Assembly (NCBI RefSeq): GCF_963576545.1
Contig: NC_083646.1
Location: 17,650,461 to 17,714,460, forward strand
Length of the DNA: 64,000 bases
Direction: 5' to 3'
Origin: Limanda limanda
Lineage: Eukaryota; Chordata; Actinopteri; Pleuronectiformes; Pleuronectidae
Part shown: positions 1 through 13,430 of the stretch, in pieces
Numbering within the stretch: the first letter of the stretch is position 1
How the letters are laid out: the number at the start of each line of letters is the position of its first letter
The notes under the pieces: generated by a model
Told to the model about the DNA's origin: nothing
The model's input: the letters and a program-made list of their open reading frames with translations, nothing else
Database searches by the model: none
Translations under genes and position numbers: made by a program

Positions 1-338
1 TAACAGGACTGTTTCATTACTAATGAGTTGCTATTTTTTCTCAAAAGCAGAAAATTCAACCCTGCTGCAGAATCAAATGTTTCCCCTTTTACATCATTAG
101 CACAAGCTGTGCATGTACAAGGACGACTGATGCTATATTCAAAGTGATGCTTTATTCTATTTCTATTCTATTCTAGACCGTTATGCCGTGTGCCGGCTGT
201 CTGGTGTTCAGACAGTCATGATTTCCCCTCCCCCTCTCCCAGACAGACCCTTATTGTGGGGGAAGGGCTTTAGCAGCAGTCAGCCAAGGGCCCTCCAGCA
301 TAGCTGACAAGCATGTCTGTCTGTCTATAGTGTGTCTA

Positions 339-340
<2 letters not shown>
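1..340. other. unique non-coding sequence
   Basis: Mixed-composition sequence without a plausible coding frame. It holds a short TTCTA-rich stretch near 155-172 and a (TCTG)n-like stretch just before the TG array. Nothing else is recognisable. Confidence 0.6.

Positions 341-391
<51 letters not shown>
341..391. repeat. (TG)n microsatellite
   Basis: About 25 uninterrupted TG units. The histidine/threonine-rich open frame on the minus strand here is a product of the array, not a gene. Confidence 0.97.
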
Positions 392-1920
<1,529 letters not shown>

Positions 1921-2152
1921 CGTCTTATGTATTTGATTTATTTCTTCTTATTTTTCTGCATAAACATCATGTGCTTCTGTTGTTTTCATTTCACCCACGT
2001 TCTCCAATGTGCAGTAAGAAATTCCTTTTCTTCCCTTATCTTTATCTGCCTGGCAATGCATGGAGGACACATTGGTGGTGGTGGTACCTGTTATCTTATC
2101 TATAGTCTATATGTCTCTGGTCTCTGAGAGGTGTTTCTGAAAAGACAGGTGA

Positions 2153-2196
2153 CTTTGGGTGACAGTGGTACTTCCTTTGGGTGACAGTGGTACTTC
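2153..2196. repeat. 22-bp direct tandem duplication
   Basis: The unit beginning CTTTGGGTGACAGTGG occurs twice back to back (2153-2174 and 2175-2196) without a mismatch, so it is a recent small duplication. Confidence 0.95.
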
Positions 2197-2759
2197 CTTT
2201 CTCTGAAGTACTGGGAGAACTATGTGTTAGTCGAGTGGAAGCACAGCCTACGTTTTTGCTTAAAACTGTGATTGCACGTGTTTACATGTGCATCTGTATT
2301 GTGTGTGTGTGGTTGTTTGATTTATTGGTTGGGCCTGGGGACATTGCAGAGGTGTACTTACACCTGGTGAGGAGGAGACACAGTTACAGTAGGACTTCCT
2401 CTGTCTCTGCTTGTGTTTCTACTATTCTACTACCCCCTCCCCCACGTCTCTTCCCAACGCACATACAGATGAAATTCCATCAGCGCTGCCACCGCTTGCT
2501 TCCACACCAAAATCATTTTGTGTTACTTTCCCTTTTTCGTGTTAGTTTCACATCTTGCCTTTGCTACATAAGTGGAGCGCACAGATGTAATGCAACTTGA
2601 CGTTGGTTGCCACTCACCAATAAACTGAGCGATTTAGAAAAAGAAGAAGAAAGGTCATGTGCAGTGTTTAAAAAATCACTGGTGGATATGATGAACATTC
2701 AGAATGGACAGGTTTTATTTTACTTGTAGAAAAACCTTGACAACTCTTCTCTATTTCCC

Positions 2760-2965
2760 TCAATTGGACCAGTTTCAGGATGTAATATGTTGGCAATTAT
2801 CAGCATGAGTCATTAATACACTGGAGTGATCATGAAAATATGAATAATGTTCAGTGATTCATTTGGATTTATTCAATGTTGCCATATAATCAAACTGAAA
2901 TAGATAAAAAGCTGATGGTGTTTATTATTAAATACTTCAGTCCCATGCTAATACATAAAAAAAGA
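2760..2965. promoter_or_regulatory. candidate conserved non-coding element
   Basis: Unique AT-rich stretch with TAAT and TTATTA words and no repeat character. It resembles vertebrate enhancer cores in texture only. Confidence 0.22.
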
Positions 2966-3629
2966 TATAATGACTCAGTAAGATAAATGAGTTTTTCTCA
3001 TAATCACAGGCCTTTATGACTCCAAATGATGCTTTTCACTTAACAAGGTTCCACCTTGCAGCAGCACCAGCTCTCATCTTAGTCATTATCGACATTGACG
3101 CGCTTCCCTGTGCATTACAAAACAATGAGACCTTTTTCTTTTGTCTCCTCCTTTGTTCCCCTGCTGCTGCTGCTGTCCAGACACAAAGGTGGTCTCCAGG
3201 CACCGGTGGAGCCAGGAAAGTTTCTGTCGAATATGTGCAATTAAATAAAATAAAATCTGAAAAATATATTAAAAGATAAATCAAAGAGTGTTTTTATGTG
3301 ACAAGTGTTACTTCTGGAGTCCACAGGTTTAAGCAAGGAATCAATAGAGATGGAGATGGATGGATGGATATATATAACTACAAGATGCTGGCAGGTGGCA
3401 AACAAAGACTCTGTTAACAAAAAGATGTTAAAATGTTGTAAAATGTTAAAGTATTTAATTAAATAAAAGTACTATATTAAGATGGATATTCTTTTTCACG
3501 ACAGGTTGGCACAGAGTTCATTAAATGGTTGGAGGAATTGATTGGGTGAATTTGGCGGGTTTAAATACATAAAATACACACACTTGTACCACACAGTGAA
3601 TCCCAGTGAGTATTCAGACACACACTCGG

Positions 3630-4440
3630 CCCGGCTATATTGTTGTGTGCATAGTTGTTTGACTTTGAGAGGGCGGGACTCTTTGGAGAGCGAAATGAAC
3701 TAGGCGCGGCCAAAAGGAGCCCCATCCATCTATCACACGTGTAGACAAAGGGGGGACTCCACAACACAAAGCTGGATGTGCCCTCTCAAAACTTTTTTTT
3801 CCCTCCTCCACGACGCACGGCGACGCGCGCAGAGCCAGCCGCCCCCCCCCCCCAGGTGAGTTGCCTCCGAGCGGAATACTGCCTTTCGCTTCGCGCCCCA
3901 TGGAGCCGAATCTCGTGGAGTCTTATTTTTCCCAGTTAAAAGTTGCTGCTGCAGTTGGTGCGTCAGCGCTCCAACTTGAGCACAAAGCAGGAGAGAGAGG
4001 GAGAGAGACCTAGAGGAGCACCGGCAGCGGGGCGAGAGAGAGAGAGAGAGGGAGAGGAGCGGTCCCCTTTTCCTTTGTCTGACGCGGGGCGCTTTGAGGA
4101 GAGAACTTGAGGGGATGCTCAGACACTGCATCTTCCATAACGCGCACTAATACGCAACATATGATACGAGAGAATTGACCTGACCCTGAGCTCTGATGTA
4201 GGTGAGATGGAGTTTGTGCTGCTGCCGTGTTTTTTGTCTCTTGGGGATGTTGCGACGCGCAAAACAAAGCAGCCGCCTGTCAGAAGTTTGCGGAGAAAAG
4301 GAGCTTTTACGCACGCTGCAGAACGAGACAAAGTGACGAGGAGGAGTTCATCAATAGTTGTAAAATAGTTTATTTGTGTGGAGTGGTTTTGTGTCAGGGG
4401 CTTTCGGGGTCTTAACGAAGTTGCCAGCGCACTGTGGGAA
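3630..4440 (+). promoter_or_regulatory. CpG-rich promoter / candidate first exon
   Basis: This is the only clear CpG-dense block in the window. It holds a GC-box-like GGGCGGGAC (about 3670), many CGCG words (3810-3840), a C12 run and a (GA)n stretch (4034-4050), as in 5' leaders of vertebrate neuronal and developmental genes. Two donor-like sites face right: CCCCAG|GTGAGT at 3855/3856, a near-perfect consensus, and TGTAG|GTGAGA at 4201/4202. Either could end an untranslated first exon. No strong TATA box was seen, so a dispersed CpG-type start is likely. The gene is not recognised. The block is also open to a bidirectional reading, but I see no matching exon on the minus strand. Confidence 0.5.
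4207..4368 (+). CDS. short ORF in the CpG-rich block, 53 codons, unassigned
   Basis: An ATG in strong context (G at -3, G at +4) opens a 53-residue frame starting MEFVLLPCFLSLG, followed by a basic stretch with KTKQPP and RSLRRKG, and ends at TAG. The hydrophobic start (residues 2-12) resembles a short signal peptide and the rest is Arg/Lys-rich. I do not recognise a family. The ATG overlaps a donor-like site at 4201/4202: if that donor is used, the ATG is intronic. It could be an upstream ORF of the candidate first exon, the start of an unspliced secreted product, or chance. At this length an open frame is weak evidence. Confidence 0.2.
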   Translation: MEFVLLPCFLSLGDVATRKTKQPPVRSLRRKGAFTHAAERDKVTRRSSSIVVK

Positions 4441-5337
4441 TTCAGAACAATGCAATCAGGTGTAAACTCTCCAAGAAACTAAACAGTGGCACAGAATTCA
4501 ACTTGTTGCAAGAATACGCATGAAAGTGTGGAGGTGGAAAGATGCAACGAGGGGACTACATATTAGATAAGTTATGAAAATCACTAAGAAACTTGTCATA
4601 GTTCATTGGAAAGAGAGCAACAGGTATAAGTCGCTGCAGCTTCTTTGTTACAGTAAAAGCTCCTTTGTTCTCTGTCCATACAAAGAAAAGCAGAAGGAGC
4701 GCAAATCCACAAGGAAACAACTTTTTCTGAGAACTTAAAATTATTTTCACTGAATAGAAAATGTTTAGAATATATTCATTAAATCTGTAGAGTGCTGGAT
4801 GAGCTTTTTATTCCTTTTTTCTTCTTTTAAATATTTAAAAAGTGCCGGATCATCTCCAGAACAAAAGCTGCTGACTGAAGTTGTCTAGGAGTTTTTCTAT
4901 TTTTATTTAATGTCTAAAATATAACTAATTTAGTTTAATTTTTTTTAAGAAACTTTCTTTGTCATGTGAAGGTGTGGCCAAACAACTTGTTTGAATTTGC
5001 TGCATTCCATTGTACAGTGGCCCTACCCGTAACTTTAGTTTTACTTTGCCGGATGGATTTATTGTGGAAACGAAAATTTGTTGTGAATCCTTGAAAACAT
5101 TTTGTTTTGGACACATTTGTTTTCCCTCATTTTTTCAAACTCATTAATACTAATTAATACTGTTCATACAAACTAATGAATATGTTTTTACTTATATTTC
5201 TACCTAAAGATTTAGTTAACATATAATATACTTTTTAATTGTCTTTTTAAAAATGTAATCAGTTCTAAGCAGGTTGGTTGCATGAAGTTTGAACTATACT
5301 CCTTTTAATCAGATTTTTGTCTGGGATCTCTCCGTAG
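4441..5337. other. AT-rich candidate intron sequence
   Basis: Low-GC, T-rich sequence between the promoter-like block and the next candidate exon. It ends in pyrimidine-rich runs near 5230-5260 and 5310-5337 that could serve as acceptor tracts. No other feature was seen. Confidence 0.45.
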
Positions 5338-5712
5338 GTAGATTCAAACTCCAGATTAACCAGCAGAGCGCTTTCTGCCATGGGAGGTGAAGGAACTACA
5401 AATGTGTGGAAATCAAATGGAAGATGTACGGAGTCACCCATCAAGCAGCCTTTAAAACGAAGAGGAGGATGAGGATTAAGAAGCTGAGCTGTTTTCTTCT
5501 GGAGAAGGTGAAGATTCAGGGATTTAAACTCCAGCAGCATCAGTGCCAGGCGGGATGTGTTCTCGGCACACTCGGAAATCGAAAAGTCATGGAGACACTT
5601 TGAGGATTATAAGAAAATGTGCCGTGTGTCTCTACACAAGACACGTCGTGGGCTGGAGTCACTGGAACAGCAGGATATATCATGTCTGATCCCCATCGTC
5701 GGCCCTCAGCCG
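5338..5712 (+). other. candidate 5' exon with strong donor
   Basis: The sequence changes from AT-rich to a purine-rich, exon-like composition. The best acceptor I see is CTCTCCGTAG ending at 5337 (alternatives near 5272 and 5362). The right edge is CAGCCG|GTGAGTAAG at 5712/5713, a strong donor. Near the 3' end an ATG with A at -3 (5682) gives MSDPHRRPSA plus one base to the donor. An upstream in-phase alternative from 5617 (MCRVSLHKTRRG...) also stays open to the donor. The 5' part has stops in all frames, so this would be mostly untranslated leader with the first codons at its end. The protein is not recognised. Confidence 0.42.
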
Positions 5713-7512
5713 GTGAGTAAGATTACTTTGTGCTGGGATGTGCCACTTGTTCAGCCACTTGTTTGTACAGACTGCCCAAACCCCAACTAACACAACACAC
5801 ACACACAAATTATTGCAGGGGCTGTTTGGTTGCTATGGTCAAACATTTAAACATGGATACAAATTGCAGCTTGTCTTAACTTATGCAGAAGTTGGATTCA
5901 GTACAAGCAGAACTCAAGAAAAACTTTATGAAAGTTCCTTTTAGGAATAAACAAACTAAATGATTTCTCCTCTATCCCGTGCTTGCTAAAGACCACAGCA
6001 ACATGCAGGGTTTACTCGTCACACTTGCCATGTACTTGATTACACAGTTTACTTGGCCAATTAAAGGGCCTAAAGCTCCTCATGAACATGCATGACTTGT
6101 ATGTATTATAATAATTAAAATAATTTGCATAACAGATCTTACACATATTTGTTCAAGTCAAACTGGTATATGCTTTTATTTGAATTAACGGCAAGACCAA
6201 TTCAAATTCATTTGTGTTCATTGCAATGTTTGTGTTTCTGCAGATTTACACTTTAATTTGCAGTTAGGCCAAATTCATTAGTCCATCATCAGTTCTTTCT
6301 CACGTTTGCTTTGGGATGTTCTGTGATGTCAGTGCTCCATGATCCACTGTACTGCAGTGAATTGCCATCGGACCTGTGGTGCAGTTTCTATTTTCTTTGT
6401 GAGCAGCCGTGACAAAAAAGGAGAAGGAGCAGGAGGGGGGGGGGGGGTGTCTCACAATTAAGATGGAGCTTTGGTATTCTGCCTTTTTCGGCGGCAGTTC
6501 AATTAGGCAAACCGGATAGAGCCTGGAAAAAAGTCAGCCGCCTTCTTAACCTGCACTTCATACTGTATGTGTGTGAGGGAGAGGAGGAAAGGTAGACTCA
6601 CCCCTTTCACTCTCCTTGCAGCCCCCTCTCTCAGTGATGTCATGGAGAGCCAATGAGAGCGAGCGGTGGTACTTGTCAGCATCCAGGCTCCACCTCCAGC
6701 CTCTTTGTGCATGGCAGCCCACATGGTCCTGCAGCATCACATTTCCACCATGCGGTACTCTGCTGCAGAGGAGAGGCAGGGATACAGAGATGTAGCTTGT
6801 GGCTGTGTGCTGTGATGTTGAGCCATCGTGTCTGCTCGAAAAAAATAAGCAAATAAAAGAAAACTAAACAACAACGCTTGTTTATCATTGTGAGCAGACG
6901 CATGGAGCAATTTAAAGAGTGAGTAGTATACTGTTTGTTGACATAAATGAGCCGTGAGGTGATTCAAATTATAGAAAATTAATTATTGAGATTACCTCGA
7001 TTCATTTAGTTTAACATAAAGAAAGAACAAAGTGAGCATCAATGTTGATTAACAACAATTTGCCATCATTTATAAACACCAGCGCTTAAAAGACTCTGAG
7101 AAGAAAAAGCATTGACCTGCCTCTTCCTGTTGTTGTGGCACATGCTCAGGTCACAGCCTGGAAATCACTGGATCAGTGGGAATGTGGGTCAGTCAGCACT
7201 GTGACACACAGGTGGGGCAGATATAGGTCAGTGGGGGAGTGTGGGTGATGATGAGTCATGCATCTTCGATAAGCTGGCACAGAGGCTGCAAGAGAGGAGG
7301 GAAAAACACGGCGGGTCAGTTACAGAGAGAGAGTGTGTGCAGCGCAACTTAACCTTGCACCAGACTCACATGGATCATAACCTTAAAGTCACCTGTAGCT
7401 CTCGCAATTGTACATGTAGAACGTACCGCACTGTTAAACACAACATTTCTCTGTCTTCGTCTGCAAGCATGGTAGCTTTATATAATAATCATTTTCAACT
7501 TAGCCTCGTCTT
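5713..7512. other. non-coding stretch, probable intron
   Basis: AT-rich sequence with a short (CA)n near 5795-5807, a conserved-looking TAATTA-rich part around 6080-6250, and a G13 run at 6435-6447. The stretch 6480-6800 is more GC-rich, with overlapping open frames on both strands that I take as chance. Small GAGA and GATGATGA runs occur near 7245-7335. Confidence 0.5.
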
Positions 7513-7810
7513 TTAAAGCTAGGGTTGGTAATCCTGGAAAAGCCACCAAGAGCAGGCACCACTTTGAAAAAATGCAACTGATACAGCCCAGCCGCTCCCA
7601 CCAGCCGTCTTGTCAAAGCTATGCCCACTGCCTGAGGATTTTTACAACTGTTAAAAGACTTTTCTGTGACTCGCTCTCTAACTTCTATCGTCTCTACTTC
7701 AGTGCTGTTTATCTCTCTGGCTTGTAAAGACTCAATCATGCTCAGTGAGAGCACAGGCAGGGTCCACACAGGCAGGCAGGTCTGTGACAGCGAGGTACGC
7801 ATTTGGTTGT
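7513..7810 (+). mobile_element. dispersed repeat, family A, plus-strand copy
   Basis: Begins TTAAAGCTAGGGTTGGTAAT and is closely matched by the reverse complement of 54750-54996. Shared blocks include GGTTGGTAATCCTGGAA, ACTTTGAAAAA, CTCCCA.CAGCC, GTGAGAGCA and CACAGGCAGG.AGGT. The two copies diverge by substitutions and small indels over about 250-300 bp. The minus-strand frame ending in RITNPSF arises from this repeat. No internal Pol III boxes or transposase were recognised, so it may be a MITE or another non-autonomous element. Confidence 0.75.
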
Positions 7811-8051
7811 GTTTGTGAGAGTCCTGCAAAGGCCACAGACACAGGCTTTCCTTCTTTCTTTCCCAAAAACCACATTATGTTCACTTGTTTATAAAAGGTG
7901 TTTCAGAAACAAATGACCCACCCTACCTTAAACCCGTAAGTATGCTTTTGCCCATTCAAAACCTGTCTGGTGTGTGTATGGCATTGTTACGGGGGAAAAA
8001 AGCAACATACTTCAATTTCATCATTGAAGTTATTAAATGATTGTGTCTTAA

Positions 8052-8496
8052 AGGGATAGTTCCCAGAAAAATTAAAATGCACTCATTATCTACTCAACAC
8101 TTTGCCAATGGAGGGCTGGGTGAAATGTTTGCAGTTTTCACTTGAAGAAACTGGAGGCCGAGTCTTAAAAAAAACAAGCCTAAATGTCCGCTACCGGAAG
8201 CAGCAATGCTACCAACCCACGCCTACCCTTTGGCGAAAGCTTGTGTGCAGTGTGTGTGTGTGAACGTGAACACAGCTCCAGAGGAGGAGATCAGAGGACT
8301 TAAGGTTTTTTTTCTGTTGTATTTTTAAGAAGGGGTCACCAGTTACTTCAATTGTATTGGATTTGGCTGTAACACTGTTCACCCCTGAAACTCCAAAAGT
8401 GTTTTGTGGAATTTAACACTTCACCCACCCTTCAATCGGCATAGTGCTGAGTAGATAATGAGTGAATTTTCATTTTTTTGTCTGTGAACTATCCCT
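8052..8496. mobile_element. 445-bp long-inverted-repeat MITE (family B), full length
   Basis: The ends are AGGGATAGTTC...GAACTATCCCT, flanked on both sides by TTAA (8048-8051 and 8497-8500). The similarity of the two arms runs well past the tips: the left arm word CACTCATTATCTACTCA is mirrored by TGAGTAGATAATGAGTG on the right, followed by a GGAGGG(C)TGGGTGAA-type block. There is no coding capacity, as expected of a non-autonomous DNA transposon. Because TTAA is itself palindromic, the exact boundary and superfamily (TTAA-type piggyBac-like or other) cannot be fixed here. A second, damaged copy lies at 36420-37006. Confidence 0.82.
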
Positions 8497-8576
8497 TTAA
8501 ACATAGTTACAACGGTAGTATTCAGTGACATTTTTAATAAATGGAGGGTAAGAGTATCGACAACCGCTCATCTTAA

Positions 8577-8700
8577 ATAGTTTAAATTAGAAATCTGCTC
8601 TTCGTTGGGTTGTCGGAGATATACTGACTGTTTGAAGTTGATTGGGTGAGAAGTTGTTGAGAAAATTGACTTATGGACAGACAGACGGATGGAGATCCCT
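8577..8700 (+). repeat. dispersed repeat, family C, with GACAGAC tail
   Basis: Contains GTTTGAAGTTGATTGGGTGA, then a GAGA block and GACAGACAGAC. The same order of words occurs at 10180-10322 (GTTTGAAACTGATCAAATGA, GAGA, GACAGACAGACAGAC). A shared core with a simple tetranucleotide tail suggests the 3' part of a retroposed or tail-replicating element. Confidence 0.45.
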
Positions 8701-8929
8701 TTTTTTGTAGCTAAGATTTGTGAGAAGATCTGATGCTGTGCAGAACTAATTCTCGTTATAACATTTTGAGGGCTCCACCTGTATGTGGCCCTTCTTCCAT
8801 CTGTGAAACTGTGGATTACAAGTGTGTAAACTCAATCCCAGAACCCGTTAAGTGATCTTGTGAGTAAAACAGAAACATCAGCTTTAGCAAAACGAATCAT
8901 TGTGACATGCCCAGCACTGAGCCCTTAAT

Positions 8930-9240
8930 AGGCATGGCCCAGGCATGCTCTACGCTACAATACAGTCCGCCCCACTGTGTGCCGCCTAATTGCATTGCTT
9001 ATCTATAATGCTATTATCAAGTACAGTGCAGTTTTCACCATATTGGCCATTTGGTGGACGCTTTATGCGAGCACACTTTTATTTGTGTTTATAAATGTCC
9101 CAGTGGGAGTGGAGCTTCTAAATCTAATCCACCAAGTTACAGGGGACAACATTAGCACAGCAATCTGTGGCATCTTCCAGATCTCAAGTCTCAATATCCC
9201 TCTAAGCTGGCGTGCTCATTAAAATGGGCAATGGCTTCAC
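8930..9240. promoter_or_regulatory. candidate conserved non-coding element
   Basis: Repeat-free sequence with CCTAATTGCATTGC, TAATGCTATTATC and TTTATAAATG words in a balanced context. The 81-codon open frame across it (8977-9222) has no recognisable domain. Enhancer-like texture only. Confidence 0.3.
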
Positions 9241-10179
9241 ACCATCTCTTTCTCAGCAGCATATGTGCAACTAAATCTGTGTCACTGTAATCTTCCATCC
9301 ATCTGTATTTGCTATAACAGTAATGTAAAGTACTTTATTCTGCTTCTGATGAAGACAGATGAGGAGGCATTTGGCTCTTCTGGAGCACGCCGGCGTGCAC
9401 CTTAGGCTCAGTGACACCAACTCCGCTGACTGAACCAGGTTTAAATGTGCATCATTCTCATCCATTTTTAATACTGTTACGCACAACACGTCTGTGAGTT
9501 GGACTGATGTAATGCAAACTGCATGAGACCAGAATACAACATTACGCCTAGAATAACTAATCACTGGCATAAACCTAATTCTCGTCGACATGCTGTGGTG
9601 AGCCTCAGGGATGCTATCAGGTTTAGTTGTACCAATCCTTGCATGTGGCTTGTGGGCACTGCAGCTCGAGGTCCCTCATAGAAATCACTTTAATACATAC
9701 ATGTGTTGACTTGTACCAGTTAATGTTCAATATGTTTCATAGCTTTTATTATTTACTTGATACACCAGTGCAGAGAGCGCTCTAAACATGACTGGTTGGA
9801 ATGGGCTGTTTGTATTTATCCTACCCGGTTTATCTGCAATGAAGCGGTTGTGCCTCCATGATCAATTGTATTCTGTATTGTGTATAAAATGAATCTGAAT
9901 TTGCTTTACTGTTCACACGTGTAGCTTATACATACGTTTGAATATTGGCTATATTAGAAGTCTGTTAAGCCATTGGCCAAAGTTCTCTTTTCACATAAAA
10001 GCTGTGAGCTTTTACTTTTACACATTTCTAAAGAGGAGGTGATTCTATGCATGGTGCTGCCATGACAGAGATCCGCATCCGTGACACCCAAGAATGCTGG
10101 TGCCAGTACAAAAGTCATGAAATTATGAAAAATACATGGTGAGCCTGATATTATTGCTATCGTTTGTTCAGATTTCTGC
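9241..10179. other. non-coding stretch
   Basis: Unique sequence without coding, RNA or repeat features that I could support. Confidence 0.5.
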
Positions 10180-10322
10180 TATTATTGAAGTTCCAAATTG
10201 CACTAAATCCGACACAGTGCTTCTTTGGGCTCTTAACAATACACATACCAAGTTTGAAACTGATCAAATGAACGGTTCTGGAGATATGTGTTCCACATAC
10301 AGACAGACAGACAGACAGACAT
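10180..10322 (+). repeat. dispersed repeat, family C, second copy
   Basis: Related to 8577-8700 by the GTTTGAA..TGAT..TGA..GTT..GAGA word order and a perfect (GACA)n tail. Both copies are on the plus strand, about 1.6 kb apart. Confidence 0.45.
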
Positions 10323-11926
10323 ATTTGTGGCATAAGTAGATAGATGAAAGACTGTTGCTCATCTACTGTGTCTGCACACACACACTATGCTTTTAATGAA
10401 TTCAGAAATTTTTTTTTCACTCTGAAGTGTAATTTCTGATGCACTGATACAAATGCTGACAGATGGACTAATACAATTTTGAGCTGGATCTTAAAAGAGG
10501 AACAGCCGCTCAGACAGATTTTTCACATGTCATGTACTATGTGCCTAAAAAAAGGGAGAGACTAAATTGGGGAAAATGAGGAAGCACAGTTTTACTGATA
10601 CAATTTTTAGTTTCTCTACCAGCTGAATTACTGTGAGTCAGGAGGGTAGAGTACAGTACAATACAGTGCAGTAAAACATTAGGCCCACCATCACTAATCG
10701 TGACGACAGTCCTAATTCTCTGAGCTACAGGCATTCTGTGGTCATCCTGTTGCACACTATCAGAGCTTAGCTTTACCATTCGTTGCCTGTAGCCGCGAGA
10801 TAAGTTAACGTGCTCTGCTGGCATGCTAATACTATACCGGCTCTGCGGGGACAGAATTAATTATTTCTTTATGACTGCACATGAGGTAAAGTGTTTGAAG
10901 GAGGGGAGGGGAGAGACCGAGAGGGGGAACACAGGGAGAGAAGTGATGGGCAGGGACGGAAGGAGGGAAAGAGAGAAACAGATTGAGATGGAAGCTAAAA
11001 AGAAAGAGCAAGAAAAAGAGATGAAAAGGAGAGGAATAAGACAGACAGAGCTGTTATAGTGTTCTTTATATCCACCTGTCTTAAGTGTGTAGTAAATCTC
11101 TCACCCTGACAGCGTGGAGTGGAGTTTTATTTCTGGCTGAGGCTGAGTTGATGAAAAAACATGGACTTCCAGAGCTTCATTATTCTTTACAGCCAGTAAT
11201 ATGGTTACCTGAGAGGCTTTTACATTTGTTCCCACAAGCTCGGCAACAACACAAGTTTGACTTTTCCTGCTTTGACCTGAAAACTAGTGCTTATCCTAAT
11301 CCACCATCATGACCTTTTGCGGGATTGTGGTATAATAAGACATATCTAAATCCTCTAGTGAGAACTTGCAGGTTTAAAAATGATGCAATGAGTGAAATCA
11401 ATCTAGAGCACATTCACTCTTTGATTTCTAGTGTGAAAATGCCCTGATAAAGAGACAATTTTTAAGAGCCGCTGTCCTACGAGGGAGAACCGAGACAGGA
11501 CTTTGTGATGCAGATTACTATTTAGTTATTTTATGCTTGGGTTTAAATGTCAATTCCTTGTTTTGTGCTACATTGTGTTTTTATAAATATATTTTTCTGC
11601 CTGCTGCACATTTGCCCTCTGGGATTTTAGTGAAGTCGGAACCAAACCGCAAACAATAGCATGACAAATCAATCGGAAAACACATAATATCTGTAAGCGT
11701 CAAATCAAAATTCAATGGATGAGAGCTCGCGTGGCGCAGCAGGTCTAAACTGCCCCCGTAGATATTGCTTTTTCCTGCTCCTCCTCCGTCCCGGCCCAGG
11801 TATACAGATATAGGGATGCAATTTCCAATAACAGCTTTAGCCAGTTGTCTGTCTATTACAGGTCAAACTTATTACCTCCATAAATGCACAGCATGTTGCT
11901 GTCTGGGGATGGACTGATAATCCCTC
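10323..11926. other. non-coding stretch with purine-rich block
   Basis: Contains a strand-asymmetric purine-rich block (about 10895-11050, GGGAGAGA-type, not a clean microsatellite). The rest is unique. The Lys/Glu-rich open frame across the block is compositional. Near 11729-11745 a CGCGTGGCGCAGCAGG word recalls a tRNA A-box but has no partner B-box. Confidence 0.45.
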
Positions 11927-12234
<308 letters not shown>

Positions 12235-13199
12235 TATTGTCTGGTAGTTAGGAGATTATGAAGCAGTGATTTTATACACACAAACACACACACCCATGTA
12301 TCATTAGAGGATGAAGCTCACTGGCTGAAAGCACAGTGCAGTGAAGTGATATCAGGACCGGGAGCTTTAATACTGTGACTGACTGTGGTTTTAATACGAG
12401 GATAAAGACTCAGCAAATCACTTTGATGACAGCTTTTATTGTATGGACTTATTTCTTTTTTTCATTACACTGATATAATACATGTCCTTTTCACTCACAG
12501 AAGCAGTAGTGCAGTCTTCATGGCGTTTATTGCGTCTCAAAATGTGCGTACGTAAAACCAAAAACGAATTGTTGGAGTTGGAGAAAAATGAGGTACAATG
12601 AGCCAGAAACTTCTATAATGAGCACAAGTAAATTAAGCATAAACAACACATGACACGGGAGGTTTTTTGTGATCATATGATCCACTAAGTTTACAATATG
12701 CTACAGAAGAATAAAGGGGAAGGAGTTTACAAGATCAGCAAAGGTAGTTATCTTATTCTATCATATGTTGTTACAGTTACAACCGTGGTGTAACCCATGT
12801 GCTCCAGCTTGTTATGCAAGAACGCAACTTATTTTTCCTCCACACCCCCATCACTTTCCATCAGTGATTTCTGAATCTCTGTCAAAGATTTACATAAATG
12901 ATTCTGCCAAAATAGCAATTTGGTTTGTGTGTGGCAAATGGTCCATAACAGCAATTTAGAAAATTATCATGCAACCCCCCAGGTGCGTTTTGCTGACCTT
13001 GTAAAGCCACGCAAGCTCGGCTTTCAGGAGATTTACGAAAAACGTGTAAGAGTATCATCCGAGAATCGATTGACCCACCTCAGATGCAATACCAGTCATA
13101 GAACTGTCTGTCTCTGCTTCTTTCTGCTTTCGATAGTTCTGGGCAAATATGCAGTGGTCTCACCTGAGAGTCTGCCATATTTATCAGTTTGATAATCAA
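12235..13199. other. non-coding stretch
   Basis: Unique sequence with a short CA run near 12280-12292. No supported gene. Confidence 0.5.
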
Positions 13200-13430
13200 A
13201 AGCGAGGGATACTAACCCAGTGAGAGGAGCACTGATCCAGTCGGGCGGATGCTGTGCCTGAGTGAAGAAGAGAACTCACAGTCATGTATTGTATTATGCA
13301 GCCAATTGCGATGACATCTGTCACGAGCTAATTGAGCCGTAGCGCTGCCAGACCACAGCGAGTGAGGAAAAGCCAGCGCTCTGCACGGGGTTACAGACAG
13401 CACAGTTGCTGATGATGGATACCTTGGAGG
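13200..13430. promoter_or_regulatory. candidate conserved non-coding element
   Basis: Repeat-free, GC-balanced sequence with TATTATGCAGCCAATTGCGA and GAGCTAATTGAGCCGTAGCG words, typical of deeply conserved enhancers. Inferred from texture only. Confidence 0.33.

Noticed and set aside
2600..2655. AATAAA followed by an A-rich run, as a retrocopied mRNA end
   Set aside because: No upstream coding remnant and no flanking duplication could be seen; left as a remark only.
11725..11750. TGGCGCAGCAGG resembling a Pol III A-box
   Set aside because: No B-box 30-60 bases downstream and no second copy to support a SINE.
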